Source: Calamus simplicifolius | Taxonomy: Eukaryota > Streptophyta > Magnoliopsida > Arecales > Arecaceae | DNA: 64,000 nucleotides | NCBI GenBank assembly: GCA_900491605.1 | Contig: UESW01000099.1 | Location: 1 to 64,000, forward strand | Direction of reading: 5' to 3' | In this document: piece by piece, positions 30,828 through 42,896 of the stretch | Layout: each line of letters starts with the position of its first letter | Numbering within the stretch: the stretch's first letter is position 1 | Made by a program: the position numbers and the translations under genes | Notes under the pieces: generated by a model | What the model was told of the DNA's origin: nothing | Seen by the model: the letters and a program-made list of their open reading frames with translations, nothing else | Database searches by the model: none

Positions 30828-33800
30828 GGGGCAGGCGGCCCATCCAAGAGGCCGAAGGGGGAGGAGGGGTTAGATTCTGTAATTCCCTTTACCAAGAGGG
30901 ACCTAGAGGGGGTGGTCAACAAAAATGATGACAGTGTCATCATGTCCATGACGATCGCTAAGCATCCTATAAAAAGAATTCTGATTGATAGTGGAAGCTC
31001 GGTGGACGTTTTGAGTTACGATACTTTTATTCGTATGAACCTGTCTCCCGACCTACTCCGACCCGTCACCACGCCCTTGATGGGGTTCACCAGAGACTCC
31101 ATGAAGGTCGAGGGAGAGATCACTCTTCCTGTCATGGCTAGAACGCCCTCGCATTAAAGTACAGTATTTATGAGCTTCCTTGTGGTCCGAGTGCCCCTTG
31201 CCTACAACGCCATACTCGAAAGGCTCAGACTTAACCTCCTAGATGTTGTTATCTCCACCAAAAGGCTCCTGGTAAGGTTCCCTACCAGCGAGGGGGTCGG
31301 GAAGATGCGGGGGGAGCAGAACCCACCAACGCTTTGCTACCATATGGCCCCTAGTCCTCAATGGGCGATATCCGCACCTGCACCAGAAGCGCTGGACCCC
31401 CGGAACTCGAAGAGGAGGGAGGAACTGGCCAAGCGCATGCTAGCCATCCCCCTGAGGGAGGACCAGACGCAGACCATCCAACTTGGGGCCCTACTTTCGG
31501 AGGAAGCCCACGACCAGCTCCTCACCTTCCTGCGAGCCAATGCTGATATCTTCGCCTGGTCAGCGTCCGACATGCTAGGCATCCCCGAGGAGGTGATTAC
31601 CCACCAACTCAACATCAAGCCGGAGTGCCGACCCATCCGGCATAAGAATAGGAGCTTCGGCCCCAATAGACATAGGGCCATAGACGAGGAGGTACGTAAA
31701 TTGATGGCGGCCGGCCACATTCGTGAAGTGCACTATCCCGACTGGCTGGCGAATGTTGTAATGGGTCCGCAAAGCCAGTGGGAGTTGGAGGATGTGCGTG
31801 GACTTCACCGATCTCAATAAAGCATGCCCCAATGACAGCTTCCCGCTGCCTCAGATCGACCAGTTAGTAGACGCTACATCCGGCCATGAGACCCTCAGCT
31901 TAATGGATGCATTCTTCGGGTACAACCATATCAAGATGGACACGGCTGATGAAGAGGCGACCTCCTTTGTAACTGAGAAGGGGATATATTGCTACAAGGT
32001 GATGTCGTTCGGGTTGAAGAATGCGGGGGTCACCTATCAGAGGTTAATAAACAAGGTCTTTGAGGACCAGATCGGGCATAATATGGAGGTGTACATGGAC
32101 AACATGCTGACCAAGAGCATCCGTGCTGCTGACCATGTTGCCGACCTTGCGAAGACCTTTGACAATCTCTACCGATACCAGATGAGGCTGAACCCCCGCA
32201 AGTGTGCTTTCGGGGTTACAGCAGGCAAGTTTCTGGGCTTCATGGTGATGCAATGAGGAATCAAAGCTAATCCCAACAAGATTTGAGCCATCTTGGATAT
32301 AAGGCCTCCGGCTAATAAAAAGGAGGTGCAGCGCCTGACCGAGAGGGTGGCAGCCTTGAGCCGCTTCCTGTCAAGGTCGGCAGAGAGGTGTCTGCCTTTC
32401 TTTAAGGTGCTGTGCAAGGTCAACAGCTTCGAGTGGATAAAGAAATGTCAGGAAGCCTTCGAGGAGCTAAAGAAATTTTTATCCACTCCTCCGCTACTGT
32501 CCAAGCCGAGGGGTAGGGAGGAACTCTTTCTGTATCTTGCGGCCTCCGCGAGGCCATCAGCTCCGTGCTTGTCCGCATAGATGCCGACGGAGCATAGAAG
32601 CCGGTCTACTACACCAGCAAAGTACTTTATGATGCTGAGACAAGATACTCCAAGACTGAGAAGATCATCTTTGCCCTGGTTGTCTCCGCTCAGCTCTTTC
32701 GACCCTACTTCCAAGCTCATCCAATCGTGGTGCTCACGAACTAACCTCTCCGGACTATCTTGTCCCATCCTGACACCTCCGATCGGCTGGCCAAGTGGGC
32801 AATCAAGTTGGAGGAGTTCGACTTATCCATTCGGCTGAGGTCTGCAATAAAGTCCCAGGTGTTAGCCGATTTTTTGGTCGAGTGCACTTGGACCGAGGAG
32901 CATTTGGAGGAGTCGCATCCGGAGGCGCGCGTGGAGTCCCCTAGGGCCGAGGAAGTAGGGAAGGAAGACTGGATCCTTCATGTAGACGGAGAGTCGAATT
33001 CTCAAGGGAGTGGGGCTGGACTCATTTTTGCGAGCCCCGAGGGGGAGGTGGTAGAGTATGCCCTCCGATTTCTTTTCCAACCACCAACAACCAGGCGGAG
33101 TATGAAGCCTTACTGATAGAGATGAAGCTAGCCAAGAAACTCGGTGCGGAGCGTCTGAGGGCCTTCACGGACTCTCATCTTGTCTCTAGGCAGGTCGCTG
33201 GGGAGTACGAGGCCAGAGACCTAACTATGTCCCGTTACCTGAGCAAAGTGCAATCCCAGGCTTCTCAGTTTTTCTACTTCCGCATTAGCTATATTCTTCG
33301 AACAGAGAATGCTAGGGCTGATGCACTGTCTCGCTTGGCCACTTCGGCCAACGAGACCTTGGGAAGGACGTATGTGGAGTACCTACAAGTCCCAAGCATT
33401 GAGGTAGCGGAGGAGGCTCTGCCGATCGGGCAGGAGCCCTCTTGGATGGATGCCTACGTCCAATACTGACTGATGGTGCCCTTCCTGAAGACCCAGCTGA
33501 GGCCAGGCTGCTCAGGCGGTGAGCCCCGAAGTTCCTGATAATGGACGGGAGGCTCTATCGAAGGTCATTCTTGTACCCGGTCCTCAGGTGCGTCAGCCCC
33601 GCGGAAGCTGATTACATCCTGCGAGAAATCCATAAGGCATCTGCGAAAGTCATCTGGGGGGCAGAGCCTTGGCATACAAAGCCCTGCGGCAGGGGTACTA
33701 CTGGCTGACCAAGAGGGAGGATGCGGCCGAGCTCGTCAAGAGGTGCAATAGCTGCCAGCGCCATGCCAACATCCAGTGGCAGCCGACGTCCCAGCTGACC

Positions 33801-34672
33801 CTCCTGGTGGCACCTTGGCCCTTCGCCCAGTGGGGTATGGACATTTGGGACATTTCCCTCCAGCGTTCGATCGGTGCAAATTCCTGTTGGTGGCCGTTGA
33901 CCACTTTACCAAATGGGTTGAGGCCGAAGCACTCACCAAGATCACCGAGAGCAAGGTAATGTCCTTCTTCTGGAAGTCTGTAATATGCCGATTCGGTCTA
34001 CCACATACCCTGGTCACCGACAACGGCCGGCAGTTCGACAATACACCCTTTCGATGATTCTACACTGAGTTAGGCATCCATCAGTGGTTCACCTCCGTTA
34101 GGCATCCTCATACCAATGGAGCGGCTGAGGTGACCAACTGCATTATTCTCTAAGGACTAAGAGCCCGGCTAGATGACTGCAAAGGATGATGGGTGGAGAA
34201 GCTCTCCAATGTGCTGTGGGCCTACCACACCATGTCGCGAGCCCCCACTGGAGAGACTCCCTTTAGTCTCATCTTCGGGTCTGAAGCCGTCATTCCTGTG
34301 GAGATCGGCTCCCTAAGCCCTAGGGTGGAGGCATACAGCGAGGAAGACAATCCAAACCAGTTGCGGGCCAACCTTAACCTCGTGGAGGAGGTACGAGACC
34401 GAGCACAACTCCGGATGACAGCCTACCGACAGCGAGCGGCCAGATATTACAACGCTCACGTCCGCCCTAAGACTTTTTTGCCGGGGGACTTAGTCCTTCG
34501 GCGAGCTGAAGTTTCAAAACCAACGGAAGGAGGCAAGTTAGCGCTGAACTGGGAAGGACCTTATCGCATCACTAAGGCACTCCACCACGGAGCATACAAA
34601 ATTGAAGGGCTAGATGGAAAGCCACTCCCGTGGACGTGGAACGCTGACAACCTCCGTCGGTATTATCAGTAG
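30828..34672 (+). pseudogene. Tat element A pol: protease, RT, two RNase H domains, integrase, broken
   Basis: The frame continues from gag. Protease active site LIDSGSSVDVL has its Asp at 30987. RT spans about 31560-32570; its catalytic box reads YMDN at 32092-32103 where the family has YVDD. The classical RNase H region follows (about 32580-32870). A second plant/archaeal-type RNase H (WILHVDGESNSQGSGAGL) starts at about 32970. Integrase has a zinc-binding block (AYKALRQGYYWL...CNSCQRHAN) near 33680-33770 and the DNGRQFDN motif near 34018. Frameshifts lie near 31770 and 33085, stops near 31155, 32256, 32284, 32580, 32744 and 33469. The last frame ends at 34672. Confidence 0.88.
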
Positions 34673-34780
34673 TATACTCTCTTTTTACATTAAATTTTAC
34701 GCTTGCAATCTTCTGGGCTCTCACCCCACACTTGATATTAATAAACATGAGTTCAAATATCCCAGCTTTTCAGCAAAAGG

Positions 34781-36985
34781 CCCGAGTCCAGCTCGGCACA
34801 GAAAGTCCAATGTACCATTGGGATCGAAGATCGATGTACCATCGGCACCAAAGACCGATGTACCACCGACTTTCAAAAGCCTGAGGCTAGCTCGGCATCT
34901 CAAGACCGATGTACCATCGGCACCGAAGACCGATGTACCATCGACACCGAAGATCGGTGTACCATCGGCTCCCAAAGCCCGAGGCCAGCTAGGCACCATA
35001 AGACCGATGTACCATCGGCATTGAAAATCGATGTACCACCGGCTCCCAAAAGCCCAAGGCCAGCTTGGCACCTTAAGACCGATGTACCATCGGCACCGAA
35101 GATCGGTATACCACTGGCTCCCAAAAGCCCGAGACTAGCTCGACACCTCAAGATTGATGTACCATCGGTACCGAAGATCGATGTACCACTGGCTCCCAAA
35201 AGCCTGAGGCTAGATCGGCACAGAAAGTCCAATGTACCATTGGCACCGAAGACTGATGTACCATCAGCATGGAAGACCGGTGTACCACCGGCTCCCAAAA
35301 GCTCGAGGTCAGCGCGGCACCTCAAGACCGACGTACCATCGACACCGAAGATCGGTGTACCACTGGCTCCCAAAAGCCCAAGGCCAGCTCGGCACCTCAA
35401 GATCGATGTACCATTAGCACCAAAGACCGATGTACCATCAGCATCGAAGACCGATGTACCACCGGCTCCCAAAAGCCCAAGGCCAGCTCGGCACCTCAAG
35501 ATCGATGTACCATCAGCACCGAAGACCGATGTACCATCGGTTCCCAAAAGCCCGAGGCCAGCTTGGCACCTCAAGATCGATGTACCATCGACACCGAAGA
35601 TCGGTGTACCATTGGCTCCCAAAACCCCGAGGCCAACTCGGCACAGAAAGTCCAATGTACCATTGGCACTGAAGACCGATGTACCATCGGCATCAAAGAT
35701 CGGTATACCATCGACTCCCAAAAGCCTGAGGCCAGCTCGGCACCTCAAGACCGATATACCATCGGCACTAAGATCGATGTACCACCGGCTCCCAAAAAGT
35801 CCGAGGCCAGCTCGACACAGAAAGATCGATGTACCATCGGCACCGAAGACCGGTGTACCATCGGCTCCCAAAAGCCCAAGGCCAGCTCGGTACCTCAAGA
35901 CCGATGTACCATCAGCACCGAAGACCGATGTACCACCGGCTCCCAAAAGCCTGAGGCTAGTTCGGCACCTCAAGACCAATGTACCATCAGCACCGAAGAC
36001 CGGTGTACCATCGCTTCAAAAGCTCGAGGCCAGCTTGGCACAGAAAGTCCAATGTATCATTGGCACCAAAGACCGATGTACCATCGGCATCGAAGACCGG
36101 TGTACTACCGACTCTCAAAAGCTCGAGGCCAGCTCGGCACCTCAAGACCAATGTACCATTGGCACCAAAGACCAGTGTACCACTGGCTCCCAAAAGCCCG
36201 AGGCTAGCTTGGCACCTCAAGACCGATGTACCATTGGCACCGAAGATCGGTGTACCACCGGCTCCCAAAAGCCTGAGGTCAGCTCAGCACCTCAAGACTG
36301 ATGTACCATCGGCACCAAAGACCGATGTACCATCGGCTCCCAAAAGCCCGAGGCCAGCTCAGCACCTCAAGACCGATGTACCATTGACACTGAAGATCGA
36401 TGTACCATCGGCTCCCAAAAGCCCGAGGCCAGCTCGGCATAGAAAGTCCAATGTACCATTGGCACCAAAGACCGATGTACCATCGGCACCGAAGACGGGT
36501 GTACCATTGGCTCCCAAATCTCAAGGCCAGCTCGGCACCTCAAGACTGATGTACCATCGGCACCGAAGACCGATGTACCACCGGCTCCCAAAAGCCCAAG
36601 GCCAGCTTGGCACAGAAAGTTTAATGTACCATTGGCACCAAAGACCGATGTGCCATTGGCACCAAAGACCGGTGTACCATCGGCTTCCAAAAGCCCGAGG
36701 CCAGCTCAGCACCTCAAGACAAATGTACCATCGACATCGAAGACTGGTGTACCATCGGCTCCCAAAAGCACGAGTCTTCCTCGGCGCCTCAAGACCGATG
36801 TACCATCATCACCGAAGACCGAAGTTCCATTGGTCCCCAGAAGCCCGAGTCTTCCTCGACGTCCCAAGGCCGATGTTCCATCGGTCCCCAGAAGCCCGAG
36901 TCTTCCTCGGTGTCCCAAGGCCGATGTTCCATCGGTCCCCAGGGGCCTGAGTCAGCCACAGCATCCGAAGGCTGATGCTCCAATG
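34781..36985. repeat. 75-bp tandem array after pol of Tat element A
   Basis: Units contain GACCGATGTACCATCGGCAC, then CGAAGACCGATGTACCACCG, then GCTCCCAAAAGCCCGAGGCC and AGCTCGGCACCTCAA; the basic length is 75 bp, with some units enlarged by about 30 bp. About 27 units. The core CGATG-TAC-CATCG is an inverted repeat. A 75-bp period keeps frames open on both strands (up to 426 codons plus, 359 minus) with a 25-residue cycle; I regard these as non-coding. Such arrays in the 3' region are known for Tat elements. Confidence 0.9.
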
Positions 36986-37363
36986 GAATAGAGTTTCCCA
37001 TCGGCACAGGATCGCTGCCCCATCGACGCCTGGTAGCACGGGGCCGGCATGGTCCCTGGCTCGGCCTTCCAGGGGTTCCGGCCCTACTTAGCTAAATTGA
37101 AGTCGCTCGCGAGTGGGTAAAAGCTGCCCCTCGATGCCGACGAAGCCCCCAGGGGTCCCACGTCGGCAATCCGAGGATTCAAATGCGACACGTTGTAGTT
37201 AGCTAAAAATAGTTTCATTAATGCTAAAGTGTTTATAAAATGCCGACTGAGTCGGACTTGATACAAAAATTTGAAGAAAATTACAAGTTCACGGGTCGGC
37301 CGTCGCGGGCTCGTCATCGGACGAGGCCACTTCAGAGAGGCGCTCCGGCTCAACCTCTAAGGC
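36986..37363. other. Spacer between array and antisense ORF, element A
   Basis: It corresponds to 53861-54150 of element B in inverse orientation and includes the downstream flank of the antisense ORF (minus-strand T-rich segment with TTTGTATCAAGTCC). No gene is seen. Confidence 0.5.
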
Positions 37364-39419
37364 CTAAGGAAGGTTTAGGTCCCGAGCTGCCTTTTCCTTC
37401 CCACATTGGAACCCCTGGAGGTAGGCGTCCGCTGAAGTCTCGGCCAATTCGTTTGCGTAGCGTTCGGATGCCCGGAACTCTTCCACGATCCTTGTGGCCC
37501 TAGCCTCGGCAGCGGCCTCCACCTCCACGACCCAGGCCTCCTTCTCCGCGACCAGAGAGGCCGCCGCCCTCTCTGCCTCTTTAGCGTGCTCCGCCTCATC
37601 CTCGACACGCCTTGCCTTATCTTCGGCCGCCTGGATGGCCGAGTTCGGCTCAGCGATATGAAGGTTCCGGGCCTCGATGGCGCTCTCAGCCTCCGCAAGC
37701 TGATTGAGCGCCGCCCGAAGTCGATTGGCTTCGGTCTCGGCTCTACTCTCGGCCTTCCTTAATTCGTCGGCTCGGTCGGTCCTTTCCGATTCCAGGGCTC
37801 TTTCTGCCGCCTCAGCTCGGGCCTGGGCCTCCTCGGCATCCCGCCGGGCCTGGCGGATAATGGCCTCCCCTTCATTTATTACATCCCTAGTGGCTCCCAG
37901 GGAGTTTGTCACATGCATTCAAAAGTCAGCCATGCCAACTGTTGGGTATTTGAACAAAGGGTAAAGTAGGTCGCTTACCCGGACGAGGGCTGCAAAAGCT
38001 TCCCTGAAGAACCTGGACGCCCCCAGCTGCTTGAGCTCCTCCTGGAACTCAGGCAGGATAGCCTGGGACATGAGCCACTCTGCTCGATGCCCATCATTCA
38101 TTAGGGAGAATCCACGGGGGGTCAGTCCGAACGTGCTCCCCTCGGCGCCTCGGTGCGCTCGGGCTCGGTATGCGGGGGGGGGGGGCTACCCGCCGGCATT
38201 TCTTCTAGGGGCGGGCTCGCCGACACTGATGGCCCTATGCTTGGGCCCTGCTCTGCCTCCGCCGGAGCTGGCTCGGCAGAAACCTAGGGCTCCTCTATCG
38301 CCCCCTCGACCCTCACCCCCTTCAGTGGGGTGTCAGCTGTCAGGTCCACCGGCGCGGTCGAAGGCTCTTGGCGCTCGGGAGGTGAGGAGACCCGCACCGT
38401 CGGACGTTTGGGTACCGGGGCTTGCTGCTTCTCGCTCGGCCCTTCCTGGGCCCTCATCCTCTTAGCAGCAGCCCTATTGAGTTTGAGGGTCGGAAGCTTC
38501 ATCGCTGCATGACATCGGTCAGAGTTAGTAAAAAATATAAAAAAGGGAGAAGGAAAAGGAAGAAGGAAATTTGGTTAAGTACGGGGACATCTGCTACTCA
38601 CCGCTTCGGGTGGTGATGGCCGCCAGCCGGAGGTTGTCCTTCGACATGAGTATTATACCTGGGGATATCGGCGGTCAAGAGTCGCCCCAGCGCCTCCTTG
38701 TCTCCCGGAGTACGGTCGAGTTTGAGTTGGGCCTAAGGTCCGGGTCCCCCCACTCGGTTTTGACTTGGTCAATGTCAGCAAAAAATAACCGAGACTTCCA
38801 TCCCTTGACAGAAGAGGGGAGGAGCAGCTTGAGGACATGACCGGGTCGGGGCTGGAACAGCCACCAACCCGCCTGCGGCCGAAGGGTATAGAAAGATCGA
38901 AAAAGGAGATTCTGGGTGTGACGGAGTGGAGATGGCATAGGATATGAAGGCGCAGACAGTTTGGAGGGAGTTTGGGACTAGTTGGGAGAGGTCAGAGAGT
39001 AGTAGTCGAGGAGGTTGGTGAAGAAAGGATGAAAGGGCAGGCGAAGACCTAACCTAAAGGATATTTCGTAAATGGCCACTCTACCGGGCCGAGAAGAGAC
39101 CACCTGTCGTCGGGGGTCGGGAGGAAAAGCCCGATATCTCGGGAGATTTGGTAACAGGCCATGATATTAGCCAGGTACTGGCCCGTTACCGTGGAGGCGG
39201 TCCCCGTTGGGGATTCCACCCCCACCCTCTGTGAGGTGCCGGCGGCCGCCCGGTGCCTACGCGCTGGAGCCCTATGGGCGGCTCGCCATGGTTGGATAGG
39301 AATGCGGTCCTCCGGATCGAAGGACCACGAGAGGGCAGAGAAGGGGAGGCACGAAGCCTCGAAGGAGAGATTTGGTCCTTGGGATCAACCGACGAGGACC
39401 AGGATGGGGAGGAAGCCAT
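37364..39419 (-). pseudogene. Antisense additional ORF of Tat element A (gypsy-type domain plus coiled coil)
   Basis: It runs opposite to gag-pol. From ATG 39419 (MASSPSWSSSVDPKDQ), a broken first exon carries the GWWLFQPRPGHVLKLLLPSS-GWKSRLFFADIDQ segment (about 38940-38680) of the plant gypsy-type transposon domain (Pfam PF04195, from memory). A donor GGTGAGTAG lies at about 38605, an acceptor before MKLPTLKLNRAAAKRMRAQ at about 38504. After a second donor (GGGTAAGC, about 37977) the last exon encodes a 184-residue Ala/Glu/Arg-rich coiled coil ending at 37364. Known as an extra ORF of Tat elements; its role is unknown. The first exon has frameshifts and the acceptor before the last exon is mutated (GCAT for GCAG in element B). 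Confidence 0.75.
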
Positions 39420-39955
39420 AGCAGGGGTTTCAGAGAGGAAAGAAGGCTCAAAAGAGTTAGGGAGCTAACTTGAAACAAAAATAGCGGAGGCTGGTTCTCG
39501 GGTTGCAGGGGAGGTCAAGAGCCAGGGGAAGACGATGATGGTTGAAGCAAAGTGGCGAGATTCAGCCACCGCCCAGGTTTTTGTCAAGTTTCAAATCGTC
39601 CCGTCTCGTCTAGCCGGCCACATGGACTCCCGCTATAGGCTGGGTCCCCTCAGCAGGCGCCCGGCGCATGAGATGATCCATCTCCGGCCAATGATGGGAC
39701 ACCGCTGATGTTGGCGTCATAATGGCAATGATGGCGGCAGCTTTTCGTGGATTTCGAGAGAACACCCTCGCCTCGAGAATGATCGCTGCAGATCGGACGA
39801 ACGGCAGTGACTGCCCCTTCACATCCCCCAGGTCACCGCGCTAAGTTATCGCGGTGCCCAGAGACACGTGTCCAAAGGTGGTTAGCAGCAGATGGGGATC
39901 AACTACTCGGGAAGTGATACTCCTTTCGCCTTGCAAAGGTGGGCCCGCTTGTCTC

Positions 39956-39972
39956 AGGGGTGAGGGGGCATC
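39956..39972 (+). other. Polypurine tract of Tat element A
   Basis: AGGGGTGAGGGGGCATC directly precedes the 3' LTR. Element B has the same tract on the minus strand next to its left LTR. It is the plus-strand DNA priming site. Confidence 0.85.
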
Positions 39973-40863
39973 TGATGTGGCTGATCCAGCATCATCAGAG
40001 TTAACAGTGAAGGAAACTGACGGAGCCTCGCCTCGGCCTCGTGGGATGGCCTCGGCCTCTGAGGCCCCCTCGGCCTCGGTCTCGAGCTTCAGCCTCGGCC
40101 TCGGCCTCTAGCTTCTGCCTCGGCCTCGAGCTTCTGTCTTGGCCTCGGCCTCGAGTGTCAGCCTTGGCCTTAGCCTCGAGCATCAGCCTCGGCCTCGGCC
40201 TCGAGCTTTTGCCTCGGCCTCGGCCTCGAGCGTCAGTCTCGGCCACGGCCTCAAGCTTCAGCCTCGGCCTCGAGCTTCTGCCTCGGCCTCAAGCTTCTGC
40301 CTCGGCCTTGACCACGAGCGTCAGCCTCGGTTTCGGCCTCGAGCTTCTGCCTCGAGCCGCCTGGCACGCCCACGTGGCCCACCAACCGCCTGCAACAGCC
40401 ACGTGGTCCACCACTCGCCTGCAACAGTGCGTGGTCATATCCCGTAACGATGCATACCTGACGCAGCCAGGTTCGCCTGCCACCCGCAGCGCCTCGCTTA
40501 GCAGGTGGCAGCGAGACAGGACACCTCTGATATGCCTAGTGTCAGTTGCAACCCGTCACTGTCAGCCTTGCCTTTCGTCCGTTACTAAACAAAGGCACCT
40601 CGAAATCAGCAACCATCTGGAAATAGAAAAAGGAGATATTCGAACAGGTATAAAGGCCCACACTCACGACGAGGGAAGGATCCTGAACTCTAGTTCTCTA
40701 GCTCTTTTCTGCTAGTTAACTCTTCTCTGTTCCTGAGTCGTTGACTTAAGCATCGAAGGATTTTCATCGGAGCAACCGATTTTTGAGAACTTTCTTACAG
40801 GAGTTCATCTTGGAGGAGGATCTTCGTTCTTCGATGTTGAAGAAAGGTGACTTGATGTCAACA
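39973..40863 (+). repeat. 3' LTR of Tat element A (891 bp)
   Basis: Starts TGATGTGGCTGATCCAGC and ends GATGTCAACA, with TATA box GTATAAAGG at about 40648-40656. It is 132 bp longer than the 5' LTR, mostly because the CTCGGCCTC minisatellite (about 40030-40345) is expanded. Confidence 0.9.
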
Positions 40864-42818
40864 AAGATTGAAATTAATGATATTTAAATATAGTTGATCA
40901 GTTTTGAAGAACGTCCTCGGCTGCTACAATTTCCATCAAATCATCGTCCGGTTTCTCTGAGGCCTTTGTGCGTCTCTTAATTTATCTTATTTCTATATGT
41001 GGCCGGAAGCTTTGTTGCTCGTGATGCCGTTTAGCTAGGGAAGTTTCATATTGGTTTTGCTTTTATTTTTTATTTTTAATTTCTTTTGTAAAGAAGAGGA
41101 CGCACATTTTCATATCTGTCGTTTTTTTTAAAAAAAAAAATTCAAAGATCACTTATTTCTTAATTTTTCTGACCAAATTATGCTTCAACCTATTTGCATA
41201 GATATATATGATCCAATAATAATAAAAGTATACATCATCAAAATGCATCCACCTGTCCACAATCTGTATGTAATCTTAAATATATACGTTGATTAGTGTA
41301 AATATATGCACTGCATTTATAATTTACTAATTCATTTAAAAAATAGTTATTTTAAATGTAGAAATTAATTAATTATATTTAGTCTGAATATGTGCTTTAA
41401 TTAAACATGTGCACTGAATGATACATGCACAAAAATGCTCTCTCAAATACAGCCATCACATAATATAAGACAAGAAGTTTGATCATAAATTTTGAAAAAT
41501 GATAGAACTATTAAATCTTAAAAACAAGAGATTGGATGAATATTTCTTGCAAAAATTTTTTTTTCTTTCTTCCTTATTTTTTTTAAAGTCAAATTTCTTA
41601 ATTGAATTTTGTCCTTCTAGAATGTAGATATACAATTCCCAGCTTGACCGAGAGCTTGGACTCTAACCCAAGTGGAATATATGTAGAATAGAAGGTGAGA
41701 AATAGCCTCTTGTTTGGTAGGTAAGCTTATTTATTTATCTATTTAGATTTCCATTAGAAAATGGTGCTATAAGAATTGAACTCGTTTCTTGAAAATGAAA
41801 AAACTAATGAGTTCAACAAAACATTTTATTTGAAGCAAATTTAGCCCGCATCATTAGATTAAAATCAAAAAAATATTTACCAAGCTGCACAGGAGCTTTT
41901 TATTCATTGTGATGCCAAATAAAGGAAATAATAGCAAAAAATATAAATAAATAATAATAGAAATTTAGTGACATCTAATTGATCTATTTGATTAAACGTT
42001 ACTGGCTCTAATTAATATTTATTGCATCGTCTTTTTTATTATTTTTTTTTCTCTTTGGCGTCCTGCCGCCAGCATAGATATATGTTTCTTGTTCCGAAGG
42101 TTTTAAATAATAAATAAAGGTTTCTATATTGCTCTTGTAATTTTCACAATGGCTCATCTTCCCCACAATTGAAATCTAGCTATGGAGGCTTATCCTTGTA
42201 AACCTTTCTCTGATTCCAAAGGGAGGAGGGGTTTAAACAAGTCCATACCACTATCAAAATTTACGAATCTGCAGCACGTTACCATGCACGTGGTAAGACA
42301 ATTGCAGGGTAAGACAATCAAGAATCCTTGGATTGATAATAGCTCATGGCTAATGATGGTGCCTAAGAATTGGTTGAAGGATCTCACGCACCAACAACGA
42401 TGATAATTAGAATGATGGGTTGAAGACTGAGGTGGCGTTGTCTTGCAAGAAAAATTCTATATACAGATTGATGATCCTATGAGTACAAAAGATGAGCATG
42501 AAGGATGCCAAAAATTATCTAACTAAGGCCTTATAATGATAAGTCAATGAAGAAAGAAGATGAAGGTTAATGGTGCACTTTGTAGCCTTTTCAATAATAA
42601 TAAAAAAAGACATACCAGTAAAATCAATAGGAAAGAGACGGAAAAAAGAAGTCATGTGCATTTAGATGGGATCTTCTTCGATTATAAGTATGTTCAGGAC
42701 CGAATGCTGGAGCCACCTATGCCACCTATATAGACATGATGTGCTTTGTTTGGTACAGATGGTCAGCGACAAGACTTCTCTAATTACTAAGGCCACTCCT
42801 TCTTGCGTAGAGACCGGC
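40864..42818. other. AT-rich intergenic DNA
   Basis: No recognised gene. An open frame at 42182-42403 (plus, 73 codons) resembles no family I know and lacks a clear promoter or splice context. The rest is homopolymer-rich. Confidence 0.45.
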
Positions 42819-42833
42819 TTTTTTTTTTTTTTT
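42819..42833 (-). other. LINE poly(A) tail
   Basis: A run of 15 T on the plus strand marks the 3' end of the minus-strand LINE, 64 bp past the ORF2 stop. Confidence 0.85.
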
Positions 42834-42896
42834 ACAAATTAGCGATTACATCAGTCTGACATGAGTCAAACCCGAAAGATCAGAATACATGATTTG

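Larger units (their letters stand above)
28449..40863 (+). mobile_element. Full-length Tat-lineage Ty3/gypsy retrotransposon (12.4 kb, inactive)
   Basis: It has 5' LTR 28449-29207, primer site, gag, pro-pol (30828-34672), a 75-bp tandem array, an antisense extra ORF, a polypurine tract, and 3' LTR 39973-40863. Flanks are GAGAT (28444-28448) and AAGAT (40864-40868), a 5-bp duplication with one change. Order protease-RT-RNase H-integrase is Ty3/gypsy; the second RNase H and the long 3' region with an antisense ORF identify the Tat lineage. Many stops and frameshifts and an altered RT active site make it inactive. Confidence 0.92.

Noticed and set aside
35021..36301. A 426-codon Pro/Lys-rich open frame and its 359-codon antisense partner
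   Set aside because: Both come from a 75-bp array whose period is a multiple of 3. No start context or domain, and it sits in the non-coding 3' region of a retrotransposon.
42182..42403. A 73-codon frame between element A and the LINE
   Set aside because: No family resemblance and flanked by stops in AT-rich DNA; listed only as part of an intergenic stretch.
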